Positions 7,166-15,586 of a stretch of 35,125 bases of DNA are shown here, one piece after another (the first letter of the stretch is position 1; each line of letters begins with the position of its first letter). The position numbers and the translations under genes are program-made. The DNA comes from Bacteroidetes bacterium UBA3022 (lineage in GTDB: Bacteria; Bacteroidota; Bacteroidia; Chitinophagales; BACL12), in contig DDYY01000019.1 in NCBI GenBank assembly GCA_002346225.1, positions 1 through 35,125 on the forward strand, read 5' to 3'. The notes under the pieces are model-generated. The model saw only the letters and a program-made list of their open reading frames with translations, was not told the origin of the DNA and did no database searches.

Positions 7166-7681
7166 GTGGAGACTTTATTGATTATTCTGGCCATCCTATT
7201 TATCCTGCCGATTCTGGCAGGTTGGTTCTTCCGACGAAAGATTGTAGTGGTGGAAAGCAAGACGATCAACTCACCACCCGATGTGTTGTACAAAAAAGTG
7301 CAGGATTTAACCTCCTGGCAGGAATGGAGTGCCTGGAGCACCCACAATGATCCTGCTCTGGCTGTTAATTTTGGCGATAGGCAACAGGGGAGAGGCGCCG
7401 TGCTGGAATGGAAGGGAAGCAAAATGGGAAAGGGAAAGCTGGAAATTACCGGAGCAAAGCCTAACAAGGAATTGGTCATTGATAGCGGGTTTCACACCAA
7501 TCGTTTTAAGGTACAGCATCAGTTGTTGTTCAGCCCCAACGATACCGGATGCCACCTCATCTGGAAGGCTACCGTTACCACTAAGTACAGCTCGGTGGCG
7601 CGCTTGCTGGGCAGGCTTTTTATGCGCAACCTGCGCAGAGATATTCAGATAGGTCTGCAATTGCTGGCACAAATAGCCTAG
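7166..7681 (+). CDS. Membrane-anchored SRPBCC (START-like, polyketide cyclase 2-type) protein
   Basis: The 171-residue product starts with a single membrane segment (LLIILAILFILPILAGWFF, about residues 4-22). The soluble part has the pattern of the SRPBCC/polyketide_cyc2 family: 'SWQEWSAWSTHNDPA' (about 49-63), 'GRGAVLEWKGSKMGKGKLEI' (about 75-94), and a long C-terminal helix ending in a leucine-rich segment. Members hold small hydrophobic ligands in a helix-grip cavity; the ligand here is unknown. GTG at 7166 is taken as the start because TAG lies two codons upstream. It converges with the next gene, with only 3 nt between the stops. Confidence 0.82.
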   Translation: METLLIILAILFILPILAGWFFRRKIVVVESKTINSPPDVLYKKVQDLTSWQEWSAWSTHNDPALAVNFGDRQQGRGAVLEWKGSKMGKGKLEITGAKPNKELVIDSGFHTNRFKVQHQLLFSPNDTGCHLIWKATVTTKYSSVARLLGRLFMRNLRRDIQIGLQLLAQIA

Positions 7682-7684
7682 CTA

Positions 7685-8731
7685 TCAGGCGGTACTGCCG
7701 CTAAAGCGACTTCTGACCTCCTGCCCAATTTGTCTGAATGATTGAAAATTTAGCGGAAACTCCAGCACCACATGCAGAAAGCTTAAGAAATACAGGGCCA
7801 TCAGTCCGGTGCGATAGCTCGTGGCATACAACACCACAGCAATAATCCATAGGGCAAAAATGGCAATTAGCTGCGGACGTGCCACCTCATGCCATTTTAT
7901 AATAGAAGTTTTGCTGAACCAGTTCAGGTAGTGGTAGGTGTAGGCATAGGCGATGAATCGGGTAATGAGTATGCCCACGCTGCTGTAGTAGATGGTAGCT
8001 TCACCCGGCTCATTTTCATGAAGAAAAGAACGGAATATTTGTTCGTTTAAACTTCTGAATGACACCTCATAACTGCGCTTGGCGTATTCCGAAATCTGAT
8101 AGCCTGCTCCATCGGGTAGTATAAAAAAGAAGCTTACGGCGCAGCCGATAAATACAAGAATGGACAACAAGCCGGAGGTGCTGTTGCTTTTGAGGGCACC
8201 CACCAGAATAAATGCACCTGTAAATAGGAAAACGTGCACCAGTGTGGGCAGGAAAATGGTGAAAATAATGATGGAAAAATCCTGGGTACGAATAAGCCAA
8301 CCCACAAGGAAAAGCAAAATAAAACTCACCAACCGGTAGCGCGTATCTTTTACCAGTATCATGATCAGGGAGGCAGAAAACGCCAGGAACATCACTGCCG
8401 GATTGATATCAGTGAAGAAGCGCATCAGGTCGGCAATGGCAGGTGTAATAATAGTGCGGCCATCGATGCCTTTGGGACCGGCCTGCATATAAGCATACCC
8501 GAATATGCCGGGGAAAACGATAATTACAGTAAGGATGCTCAGTAGTATCCAGTCATTCTTTTTGGGTGAAAAATACTGGCGCTTGTGCAGCCACGAAATT
8601 TCGGTCAGATAATGCAACGGACCTAGTACCGCATAAGAGAACAGGAATAGTTCAAACGGAATGATAAAAGCCACCACGCAGGAAATCAGCATGAGACCGA
8701 TATTGATGTAATTGACACGGGCAACATTCAT
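7685..8731 (-). CDS. Polytopic membrane protein with conserved-looking intramembrane histidines
   Basis: The 348-residue product has about eight to nine hydrophobic segments. I chose the ATG at 8731 over the upstream GTG at 8767, because the extra 12 residues (MWKCAIRC...) lack membrane-protein character. Histidines sit at the ends of membrane helices in 'VLGPLHYLTEISWL', 'LPTLVHVFLFTG', 'YTYHYLNWFSK' and 'FLHVVLEFPLNF'. Such a layout recalls His-liganded metal enzymes in the membrane, for example Brp/Blh-type carotene oxygenases, but this is only a resemblance and I do not recognise the family with certainty. It has no obvious operon partner on its strand. Confidence 0.75.
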   Translation of the reverse strand: MNVARVNYINIGLMLISCVVAFIIPFELFLFSYAVLGPLHYLTEISWLHKRQYFSPKKNDWILLSILTVIIVFPGIFGYAYMQAGPKGIDGRTIITPAIADLMRFFTDINPAVMFLAFSASLIMILVKDTRYRLVSFILLFLVGWLIRTQDFSIIIFTIFLPTLVHVFLFTGAFILVGALKSNSTSGLLSILVFIGCAVSFFFILPDGAGYQISEYAKRSYEVSFRSLNEQIFRSFLHENEPGEATIYYSSVGILITRFIAYAYTYHYLNWFSKTSIIKWHEVARPQLIAIFALWIIAVVLYATSYRTGLMALYFLSFLHVVLEFPLNFQSFRQIGQEVRSRFSGSTA

Positions 8732-9142
8732 ACTGATAAAGGTACAGCGTATTGCGCATTTCCACACCCGTGGAAGGTTCCGGCCAATGTATGTTTCTCG
8801 CAGGTATTACCTGAAAGTGACACTTTGAGCCTTCAACCAAAGTTTAATAAAAGCGGCAGGTGCATTTCCTGCTCCTTGTTGAACTGCGAACAGTCCAGGC
8901 GAAATGGAGGAGGTTGTAAGCAACTTATACGCAAGAGGTTTTAATTATTTCAAGCAATACTACCCTCCATACAACCATGTCGATTGGCCTTTTTGATTCA
9001 ATGGTTCACTGCATGGTCACCACCCTCGCTATAGGTAAGTAACAGCATGCCGGTATTGCCCCCAACATGCTGTTACTGTGTTGCTTTGGATGATTACGCA
9101 TCCGGGAAGCACTATTTCCGTCAAAAGTGCAGTATCCGCTAC
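8732..9142. other. Gene-free stretch between membrane protein and ferritin
   Basis: About 410 bases with no convincing gene. It holds the 12-bp perfect inverted repeat at 9038-9077 and an unsupported 30-codon frame at 8904-8996. The promoter of the membrane protein should lie at its left side, but I see no good TAnnTTTG there. Confidence 0.5.
9038..9077. repeat. Perfect 12-bp inverted repeat (hairpin) downstream of ferritin
   Basis: AGTAACAGCATG at 9038-9049 is matched by its exact reverse complement at 9066-9077, with a 16-nt loop. It lies 65-105 nt beyond the ferritin stop on the minus strand. Neither side has a T run, so it may be an mRNA-end hairpin or a protein binding site rather than a standard terminator. 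Confidence 0.7.
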
Positions 9143-9655
9143 TTAGGCTTCTGTAGCAGCTCCTTCAGAAGGCATGCTACCCAGCTCCTTGTCAATGTAG
9201 TAATTGGCTTTGGGATCGTTGCCGAGCAACTTAATCTTATCGATTACACCTCTGAACAAGGTTTCTTCTTCGTGTTGCTCCATAACAAACCATTGCAGAA
9301 ACTGGTTGGTGCCGTAATCTTTTTCCTGCAGACTAATGTCTACCAGGTTATTAATGGCTGCAGTTACCTTTTGCTCATGTGCCAGTATGGCTTCGAATAA
9401 TTCCAGAACCGAACCGAATGTCAAAGGTGGTTGCTGCAGTGCCGGAGCCTGAGCATGTCCGCCACAATCGTTTACATAATGAAACATCTTCATCATATGC
9501 ATGCGTTCTTCGTCGGCATGTGCATATAAGAATCGGGCTATGCCCGGCAGACCTTTATGGTCGCTGAATGAGGCTGCTGATAAATAATAATTGGAAGCAT
9601 AACCTTCCATCACAATCTGGGCATTGAATGCCGCTTCCATCGTTTTTGATAACAT
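9143..9655 (-). CDS. ftnA: Ferritin (FtnA-type iron storage protein)
   Basis: The 170-residue product is a non-haem ferritin that oxidises Fe(II) and stores Fe(III) in a 24-subunit shell in the cytoplasm. Starting at the ATG at 9655, the family's usual start (MLSK), all ferroxidase-centre residues fall at the numbering of E. coli FtnA: Glu17, Glu50 and His53 (EExxH), Glu94 (HEQ), Glu126, Glu129 and Glu130 (EQHEEE). An upstream ATG at 9706 would add 17 residues not seen in the family. A small lipoprotein gene lies 85 nt upstream on the same strand. A 12-bp palindrome at 9718-9729 lies in that gap and might be an operator or the end of the upstream transcript. Confidence 0.95.
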   Translation of the reverse strand: MLSKTMEAAFNAQIVMEGYASNYYLSAASFSDHKGLPGIARFLYAHADEERMHMMKMFHYVNDCGGHAQAPALQQPPLTFGSVLELFEAILAHEQKVTAAINNLVDISLQEKDYGTNQFLQWFVMEQHEEETLFRGVIDKIKLLGNDPKANYYIDKELGSMPSEGAATEA

Positions 9656-9717
9656 ATTTTTGAAGTGGTTTTGTACATGAAACAACTGCCGTAAGGTATC
9701 GTTCAAAATGCCTTACC

Positions 9718-9729
9718 ATTACCGGTAAT
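9718..9729. promoter_or_regulatory. 12-bp palindrome upstream of ferritin
   Basis: ATTACCGGTAAT is a perfect palindrome between the lipoprotein gene and ferritin, 63 nt before the ferritin ATG. It could bind a dimeric regulator; no specific regulator is implied. Confidence 0.35.
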
Positions 9730-9740
9730 TTATAACGAAT

Positions 9741-9890
9741 CTAAGGTAGGGCAGTAACGGGCTCTTCCTGCTGGCTGTTGGCACCAAATTTCGGACAGTC
9801 ACAATTGCTGCCCCGGGATAAGTTGCAACTGCCCATTGCTAGCGACAGGGAAATAACAATAGCGTAAAACAGTGAGCGGTGAATTTTCAT
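9741..9890 (-). CDS. Small lipoprotein (49 residues)
   Basis: The ATG at 9890 opens a 49-residue frame ending with TAG at 9741-9743. The product has a lipoprotein signal peptide: charged start (MKIHR), hydrophobic core (SLFYAIVISLSL), and lipobox AMGSC with the lipid-bearing Cys at residue 22. The short mature part has two more cysteines in 'NCDCPKFG' and a Glu-rich tail. No function is known to me. It precedes ferritin on the same strand and diverges from the glycosyltransferase at 9948. The clean lipobox and the family-like CPKFG motif make it a real gene despite its length. Confidence 0.72.
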   Translation of the reverse strand: MKIHRSLFYAIVISLSLAMGSCNLSRGSNCDCPKFGANSQQEEPVTALP

Positions 9891-9947
9891 AGCTTTGCTG
9901 TGTAGTTAGGAAACGAAAGATACTACAAAAAAGTTGCCACGCCATCC

Positions 9948-11057
9948 ATGGGGAAGGAAAAAAAAGTAGTGATTGTTGCCCCGCTCGATTGGGGACTGGG
10001 GCATGCTACCCGCTGCATCCCTATCATCCGAGCGCTGTATACACTCGACTGCAAGGTGGTGATCGTAACCAGCGGACGCCCGCTGCTATTGTTACGCAAA
10101 GAGTTTCCCGACGCGGTTTTTTATGACCTGCCCTCCTATAATATCTATTACCAGAAACGCGGTAGCTTTCTCATCAAGTTAACGGTACAACTGCAGAAGA
10201 TACTTGCCGGCATTGCCCGGGAGCACCGGCTGTTGCGCTCCATTATTCAAAAAGAACATCCTGATTTGATCATATCCGATAACCGCTATGGGGTGCGCAG
10301 CAAGAAGGTTTACTCTGTTTTTATTTCCCACCAGATGATGATCAAGTTTCCGGGCTCGCGCTTCATCGAATGGATAGTACAAAAATGGCTGGAATGGCGC
10401 CACCGCAAGTTCGATGCCGTCTGGATTCCGGATGCGGAGGGCGAGCCCAATCTCTCCGGCGATCTTTCCCACGCACCACCCATGCTACCCCATGCGAAAT
10501 TTATCGGTCTGCTCAATCGATTTGAAGCCAACCAGCCGGAATCGGAGCAGTCGAACGATATCTTGTGCATTCTGTCGGGACCCGAGCCACAGCGCTCCAT
10601 ACTGGAAGCCCAGTTGCTGCAACAGGCTAAAGGCATGGGTCGCAAAATGGTCATGGTACAGGGTATCTCAGAGCAGAAAAAAGATGTCTGGGTGAATGAG
10701 CATATCAGGATGGTGAGCCATGCCCACGCGCAAAAATTGCATCAGCTGATTCTCTCCTCTCGAATCATTATCAGCAGGGGAGGTTATACCACCCTCATGG
10801 ATCTGGCGCCCCTGGGTAAACGCTGTATTTTCATCCCCACGCCCGGTCAAACCGAACAGGAATACCTCGTGCAGGAGCTGGCAGCTAAAGGATTTTGCGT
10901 ATACCGCAAGCAGAAACAATTTGAACTGGCGAGTGCGCTGCTGCAGGTGGAACAAACACAACCTTTTTACCTTCCTATACCGGCCAATACTTTTGTGGAA
11001 GAATTGCAGGCAGTCTTGCAGAAAGCCTCAGAGACTAAAGTGGTGGGAGCGCACTGA
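9948..11057 (+). CDS. GT-B fold glycosyltransferase (MurG/family 28-like)
   Basis: The 369-residue product has the two halves of a GT-B enzyme. The N-terminal half starts with 'VVIVAPLDWGLGHATRCIPI' (about residues 7-26), the Gly-rich loop and GHxxR motif typical of MurG-like sugar transferases. The C-terminal half has 'IIISRGGYTTLMDLAPLGKR' (about 270-289) followed by 'IPTPGQTEQEYLVQEL', the nucleotide-sugar binding region of this class. The sugar and acceptor cannot be read from the sequence, but envelope glycan or lipid synthesis is likely. A perfect TAGCTTTG at 9890-9897 could be its -7 element, though no TTG stands at the right distance. Its 3' end overlaps the convergent murI gene by 30 bp. 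Confidence 0.85.
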   Translation: MGKEKKVVIVAPLDWGLGHATRCIPIIRALYTLDCKVVIVTSGRPLLLLRKEFPDAVFYDLPSYNIYYQKRGSFLIKLTVQLQKILAGIAREHRLLRSIIQKEHPDLIISDNRYGVRSKKVYSVFISHQMMIKFPGSRFIEWIVQKWLEWRHRKFDAVWIPDAEGEPNLSGDLSHAPPMLPHAKFIGLLNRFEANQPESEQSNDILCILSGPEPQRSILEAQLLQQAKGMGRKMVMVQGISEQKKDVWVNEHIRMVSHAHAQKLHQLILSSRIIISRGGYTTLMDLAPLGKRCIFIPTPGQTEQEYLVQELAAKGFCVYRKQKQFELASALLQVEQTQPFYLPIPANTFVEELQAVLQKASETKVVGAH

Positions 11058-11855
11058 TTCACCGTAAAATGTAGTGGCATGCCGGTCGAAAGTGGCGGGG
11101 TCATCGGTGGTCAGAAACGTCCGTTTTCCGGTGCGGCTGCACTGCTGTGCCAGGTCGGGGTGGCGCTGCAGGTAATCGTCTAATCTATCGGCAACAACAG
11201 GACCCTGAGCAATGGTTTTGGTGCCTGCAGGCAGATAACCGTCGATAAGCGGCTGCAACAAAGGGTAATGTGTACAGCCTAAAATGACAGCATCAATTCG
11301 GGGGTCCTGGGCGAGCAAGGCGCTGCAATATTTTTCTACAAACCAGGCGGTTCCCGCATTATCCAGTTCTCCGTTTTCTATGAGGGGTACCCACAGCGGA
11401 CAAGCTTGCTGGTGTACTTCCACATGCGGGAAGAAGCGGCCTACCTCCATGATGTACGACATGGAGGCCACTGTTCCGGAGGTAGCAAATACCCCCACGT
11501 GTCCGGTGCGGGAAATGCTGCCAATCATTTCAGTGGTGGGACGAATGACACCCAGCACCCTTCTATCGGGCGCGCGCAAGGGTAAATCGTGCTGCTGTAT
11601 GGTGCGGAGCGCTTTAGCCGAAGCGGTATTGCACGCTAAAATGACCAGTCGGCATCCCTGGTCAAAAAGGTGAAAAACACATTCGCGGGTAAACTGATAT
11701 ACCGTTTCAAACGATCGGTTGCCGTAGGGTGTGCGGGCATTGTCGCCAAAGTAGAGGTAATCGTATTGCGGCAGGCGGTCGGCAATGGCGCGCATGACTG
11801 TCAGGCCGCCATAACCCGAATCGAAAATGCCTATGGGAGCCGCGCCGGAATCCAT
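11028..11855 (-). CDS. murI: Glutamate racemase
   Basis: The 275-residue product converts L-glutamate to D-glutamate for peptidoglycan. It has the full family pattern: 'GIFDSGYGGLTV' (residues 9-20), 'YFGDNARTPYG' (35-45), catalytic Cys75 in 'LACNTAS', and catalytic Cys194 in 'GCTHYPLL'. The length is normal. It is the last gene of the run that begins with porG, 16 nt after the second skp gene. The 3' end overlaps the convergent glycosyltransferase by 30 bp. Confidence 0.96.
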   Translation of the reverse strand: MDSGAAPIGIFDSGYGGLTVMRAIADRLPQYDYLYFGDNARTPYGNRSFETVYQFTRECVFHLFDQGCRLVILACNTASAKALRTIQQHDLPLRAPDRRVLGVIRPTTEMIGSISRTGHVGVFATSGTVASMSYIMEVGRFFPHVEVHQQACPLWVPLIENGELDNAGTAWFVEKYCSALLAQDPRIDAVILGCTHYPLLQPLIDGYLPAGTKTIAQGPVVADRLDDYLQRHPDLAQQCSRTGKRTFLTTDDPATFDRHATTFYGESVRSHHFSL

Positions 11856-11871
11856 ATGTTCCCCGCCGGGT

Positions 11872-12372
11872 TTAGTTGAGATTCAGCGCGGTCTTGGCAA
11901 GTGGCAGAATATCTACCATGTCTTCGCCGATGTAGATAACACTGCCTGCGCTTGTATCCATGATGCAGGTGAGCTTTTTCTCCTTGCCTATTTTTTCAAT
12001 CGCAGCATTGGCCTTATCCAGGATGGGCTCCAGGAGCTCCTGTCTGCGTGTTTCAATTTTCTGCTGGCTGCTGCTCTCAAAATTAGTGATGCGTTTTTGC
12101 AGGGTATTGATATCTTCTTCTGCTGCTTCGCGTTTCACTTCGCTCCAGGATTCAGCACCGCTGTTGTATTCATTTACTTTGGTCTGGTATTCAGCGAGGT
12201 AGGAATTGTATTGTTTCTGCAGTTCACTGCGCAATACCTGTATTACAGAATCAGCAGCCTTTACCTCGGGCATAAGTGTAAGCAACTCGGCAGAGTTGAT
12301 ATAACCGATTTTGTTTTGGGCCTGTACGGTGGCAGAGCTGATGATAATAAGGGCTAAAAGTAGATTTCTCAT
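11872..12372 (-). CDS. skp: OmpH/Skp-family periplasmic chaperone, second copy
   Basis: The 166-residue product has a signal peptide (MRNLLLALIIISSATVQAQ), then the Skp/OmpH start 'KIGYINSAELLTLMPE'. A long coiled-coil segment follows (about residues 40-125, rich in Glu, Gln and Lys), and then a C-terminal beta part. Skp trimers hold unfolded outer membrane proteins on their way to the Bam complex. It follows the first skp copy by 13 nt and precedes murI. Paired skp genes after bamA are usual in Bacteroidota. Confidence 0.93.
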   Translation of the reverse strand: MRNLLLALIIISSATVQAQNKIGYINSAELLTLMPEVKAADSVIQVLRSELQKQYNSYLAEYQTKVNEYNSGAESWSEVKREAAEEDINTLQKRITNFESSSQQKIETRRQELLEPILDKANAAIEKIGKEKKLTCIMDTSAGSVIYIGEDMVDILPLAKTALNLN

Positions 12373-12385
12373 TATTGGATTTTAA

Positions 12386-12925
12386 TTAATTACTGGTTCC
12401 TGTTGATTGACCCGGTGTGATGCCCAGCATGCGCAGAATGTCATCGCTCCGGTCGTTTTTGGGGTCTGCAAACAGCACCGTGGTAGAGTTTGATTTATCG
12501 AAAATGAAATCATAGCCACGTTCCTTCGCCAGTCGTTCTATGGCTGCAAACACATCGTCCTGAATGGGTTTTATAAGTTCCTGCCTTTGCTGAAAAAGCT
12601 CGCCTTCATAGCCGAACTTTTCTTTCTGGTAATCTTTCAATCCCCGCTCCTTACTCTCAATTTCCTGGATGCGCTGCTTCTTCACTTCTTCTGTAAGCAG
12701 GTATTGTTCGTTCTGGAACTTGCGGTATAAGTCTTCAATCTCCTTTTGTTTCTTGGCGATTTCTGCTCCCCAGGTTTCCGACATTTTATCGATTTTTTGC
12801 TGTGCTTCATCGAAGGCCGGTATATTGGCTAAAATGTAATCGGTGTTGACATAAGCAAACCGCTGAGCTGATACGCCCGAGATGCTTCCGAGCAGAACGG
12901 CAAAAACTAGTAGGTACTTTTTCAT
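12386..12925 (-). CDS. skp: OmpH/Skp-family periplasmic chaperone, first copy
   Basis: The 179-residue product has a signal peptide (MKKYLLVFAVLLGSISGVSA), the family start 'RFAYVNTDYILANIP', and a long charged coiled coil (about residues 40-130). It ends with 'YDFIFDKSNSTTVLFADP', typical of OmpH proteins. It lies 15 nt after bamA on the same strand and should work with BamA in outer membrane protein delivery. It differs from the second copy in its longer C-terminal tail. Confidence 0.94.
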   Translation of the reverse strand: MKKYLLVFAVLLGSISGVSAQRFAYVNTDYILANIPAFDEAQQKIDKMSETWGAEIAKKQKEIEDLYRKFQNEQYLLTEEVKKQRIQEIESKERGLKDYQKEKFGYEGELFQQRQELIKPIQDDVFAAIERLAKERGYDFIFDKSNSTTVLFADPKNDRSDDILRMLGITPGQSTGTSN

Positions 12926-12940
12926 GGCAATGCGTTTTAA

Positions 12941-15586
12941 TTAATCTGGTTCAAACCCGAGGATGATGGTAAACTTACCGTTATTCAATATATAATCGAA
13001 CACACCGTCGGAGGGAACTAACTCACCCGGTAATTTCTCGTCAAATCTTATGCCATAATCCAAACCGAGTAGACCAAACATGGGCAGCCAAGCCCGCAAA
13101 CCCAGTCCCACCGCGCGATTCACGTCGAACGGATTAAATGTATCGAAGCTTGGCCAGAGGTTACCTGCTTCAGCAAAAGCATGTGCAGAAATGGTAGCCG
13201 ATGGGTTGAGCGATATCGGATAGCGCAATTCAAGTGTGTACTTGGTAAAGATGGGTTCGTTCCGCGGTGTACTGAAACCGGAGGCTACGTTGAAGATATC
13301 GTAACCGCGCAGCGCAATGATATCTGTTCCGTAAAAGTTGAAGTTGGTGATACCATCGCCACCCAACTGGAAGCGTTCGAAAGGCGACACACCAATGTCT
13401 GCATTGTAGAAGCCCATCAAACCGAATTTGACCGCACTGCGCAACACGAACTTACCTACTACCGGTGTATACCAGTCGGCAGTGAAACGCCATTTATGGT
13501 ATTCAATAAACCTATATTTCTCTTCGTTCTCCAGGTTGGTATAGTCTTTCTGATTCAGCAGGGAGAAGGGAGGTGTGATTTGCAGACTCAGTGAAATACT
13601 GGAACCGGAGCTCGGGAATTGCGGGTTGTTGATAGAAATGCGCGACAGTGTTTCCTTGATACTGATGTTATGGGAAAATCCATTTTCAATCAGGAAGTTC
13701 TCATAATCCACCAGCTCGTACAATTGGTAGCTCAGGGTGCTGGTCAGGGTGAAGTAGTCATCCGGGAACTTCAGACGGATACCATATCCCAGCGACAGAC
13801 CGGTGGTAGAAAAGCGCCCTTCTAAAGTGGATAGGTCGAAATCATCGTTATCACCAAAATTGCTTCGATAGGCGCTTACAGATAAAGAGTTTGGCTTTTT
13901 GCCCCCCAGCCAGGGTTCTACGAAAGCGAAATTGTAGCTCTGGAAGCGTTTTCCGTTGGTATTCACGCGGATGGAAAGGGTTTGTCCGTCGCCTGCAGGC
14001 ACCGGTTTCCAGGAGCCCTTCTTAAACATCTGCGAAGTACTCCAGTTATTGAAAACAATACCGGCCTGCAGTACCACCCCACCAAAGGGACCACCGGCGT
14101 AACCGGCGCTCAGCTCGAGCTGGTCAGAGGGTTTTTCCACTACCGTATATTCAATGTCAACCGTTCCGTCGGCAGGGTTGGGTACCGGATTGATACCTAT
14201 CTGCTCCGGGTCGAAATACCCGAGTCGGGCAATTTCACTTTGAGAGCGAATCAGGGCAGAGCGGCTGAATTTCTGTCCGGGCAGCGTACGCAGTTCCCGG
14301 CGCACCACGTGCTCATTGGTCTTGGTATTGCCTTTAATAATGATCTGGTTGATGGTAGCCTGTGCGCCTTCCTGTATCCGCACTTCGATGTCAATGGAGT
14401 CGCCTACTACGGCGATTTCTACCGGTATCAGCTGGAAGAAGAGGTAACCATCGTCCATGTACAGCGACGTAACATCGCCATTGACAGGGTCGTATTCGAG
14501 TTTCTGTTGCAGCAATTGCTGGTTGTAGATATCGCCGGGACGTATGCCCAGGATGGAGTCGAGGCGGGCATCTGTATATTTCGAATTACCCCGCCAGGTG
14601 ATATTGCGGAAATAGTACTGGTTGCCTTCGTCCACCTGCAGATCGATGCGCAGGTTGCTGTCATCTACATAATACACTTTCTGGCCTACTATCCTTGCAT
14701 CGCGGTAGCCTTTGGAGTTGTACAAGGCAATAACCGCTCGTTTATCGGTCTCCAGGTTGTCTTCCATGTACCGGCTGGAGTTGAATATGCGCACCTGCAC
14801 GCGGTCGCTGATGTAGCTGCGGATATTGGCTATGGAAAGGGAGGACAGCACCTCCACAGGGTTGATGCCTTCGCGCGGATTTTCAGGGTCTTCGTGCAGT
14901 GGCCGGAAGGATGATTTGATTTTGGTTTCCTTCATGGCGGCGCGCAACTTGCTGTCGCTGATGTTTTCGTTGCCATAAAAGAAGATATCGGCAATTTTGG
15001 TTTTGGCGCCTTTGTTCACATCGAAGTAGAGCACTACCCAGTTGGCCTTGGTGGTATCGGGTTTGACGAAAATATTGATGCTGGGGTTCAGAAAGCCCTT
15101 ATCGGCAAAGTAGTCCCTGATTTTGGTATCGATATCCTTTTTCACAAAGTCGGTATACGGGGTACCCCGAACGATATCGATTTTTTCAATAATGTCTTCT
15201 TCTTCTGCTTTGGTCATGCCGCCCGGACTGTATTTACTGATGCGCGGCAGTTCATCGAGTTGAATAACCAGGAATACCGTGTTGCCCGTTACGCGTTCGG
15301 CCTGAATGGCTACATTGCTGAAGAGGCGCAGTTTCCAGAGGTTTTGTATGGCTTTGGAAATTTCATCGCCCGGGATGGTGATGGTGGCACCAACCAGCAG
15401 ACCGGAGCGGGCTATGAGGCTGTTGGCATCGAGGGAGACAATGCCTTCCACGCGGATACCACCTACTTCCAGTTCGCGGGGCTGGCTAAAATTTACGGCT
15501 GAAGTATCCACGCCCAGCTGGGCAAAGCCCTGGGTGGCACTGAATAGCAATGCGAGGTATAAAAGGTGCCTGCGTAGTTGTTTCAT
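12941..15586 (-). CDS. bamA: Outer membrane protein assembly factor BamA
   Basis: The 881-residue product is the core of the Bam complex, which inserts beta-barrel proteins into the outer membrane. A signal peptide ends at 'TQGFAQ' (about residue 22). Several POTRA domains follow (about 38-480), with typical strands such as 'VGGIRVEGIVSLDANSL', 'FFYGNENISDSKL' and 'IIIKGNTKTNEHVVRREL'. The C-terminal half is the barrel, with an RGY motif ('IALRGYDIF') as in the lid-loop signature VRGF/Y. It is followed by the first of two skp genes. Its ATG overlaps the uppS stop (ATGA), so the two are probably translationally coupled. Confidence 0.96.
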   Translation of the reverse strand: MKQLRRHLLYLALLFSATQGFAQLGVDTSAVNFSQPRELEVGGIRVEGIVSLDANSLIARSGLLVGATITIPGDEISKAIQNLWKLRLFSNVAIQAERVTGNTVFLVIQLDELPRISKYSPGGMTKAEEEDIIEKIDIVRGTPYTDFVKKDIDTKIRDYFADKGFLNPSINIFVKPDTTKANWVVLYFDVNKGAKTKIADIFFYGNENISDSKLRAAMKETKIKSSFRPLHEDPENPREGINPVEVLSSLSIANIRSYISDRVQVRIFNSSRYMEDNLETDKRAVIALYNSKGYRDARIVGQKVYYVDDSNLRIDLQVDEGNQYYFRNITWRGNSKYTDARLDSILGIRPGDIYNQQLLQQKLEYDPVNGDVTSLYMDDGYLFFQLIPVEIAVVGDSIDIEVRIQEGAQATINQIIIKGNTKTNEHVVRRELRTLPGQKFSRSALIRSQSEIARLGYFDPEQIGINPVPNPADGTVDIEYTVVEKPSDQLELSAGYAGGPFGGVVLQAGIVFNNWSTSQMFKKGSWKPVPAGDGQTLSIRVNTNGKRFQSYNFAFVEPWLGGKKPNSLSVSAYRSNFGDNDDFDLSTLEGRFSTTGLSLGYGIRLKFPDDYFTLTSTLSYQLYELVDYENFLIENGFSHNISIKETLSRISINNPQFPSSGSSISLSLQITPPFSLLNQKDYTNLENEEKYRFIEYHKWRFTADWYTPVVGKFVLRSAVKFGLMGFYNADIGVSPFERFQLGGDGITNFNFYGTDIIALRGYDIFNVASGFSTPRNEPIFTKYTLELRYPISLNPSATISAHAFAEAGNLWPSFDTFNPFDVNRAVGLGLRAWLPMFGLLGLDYGIRFDEKLPGELVPSDGVFDYILNNGKFTIILGFEPD

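Noticed and set aside
8904..8996. A 30-codon plus-strand frame (ATG 8904) between the membrane protein and ferritin
   Set aside because: It has no promoter, no signal peptide, no recognisable motif and could easily occur by chance in 400 gene-free bases.
13982..14914. A 310-codon plus-strand frame inside bamA
   Set aside because: It lies wholly opposite to a clear bamA gene and its product has no family features; such long opposite frames arise from codon bias.
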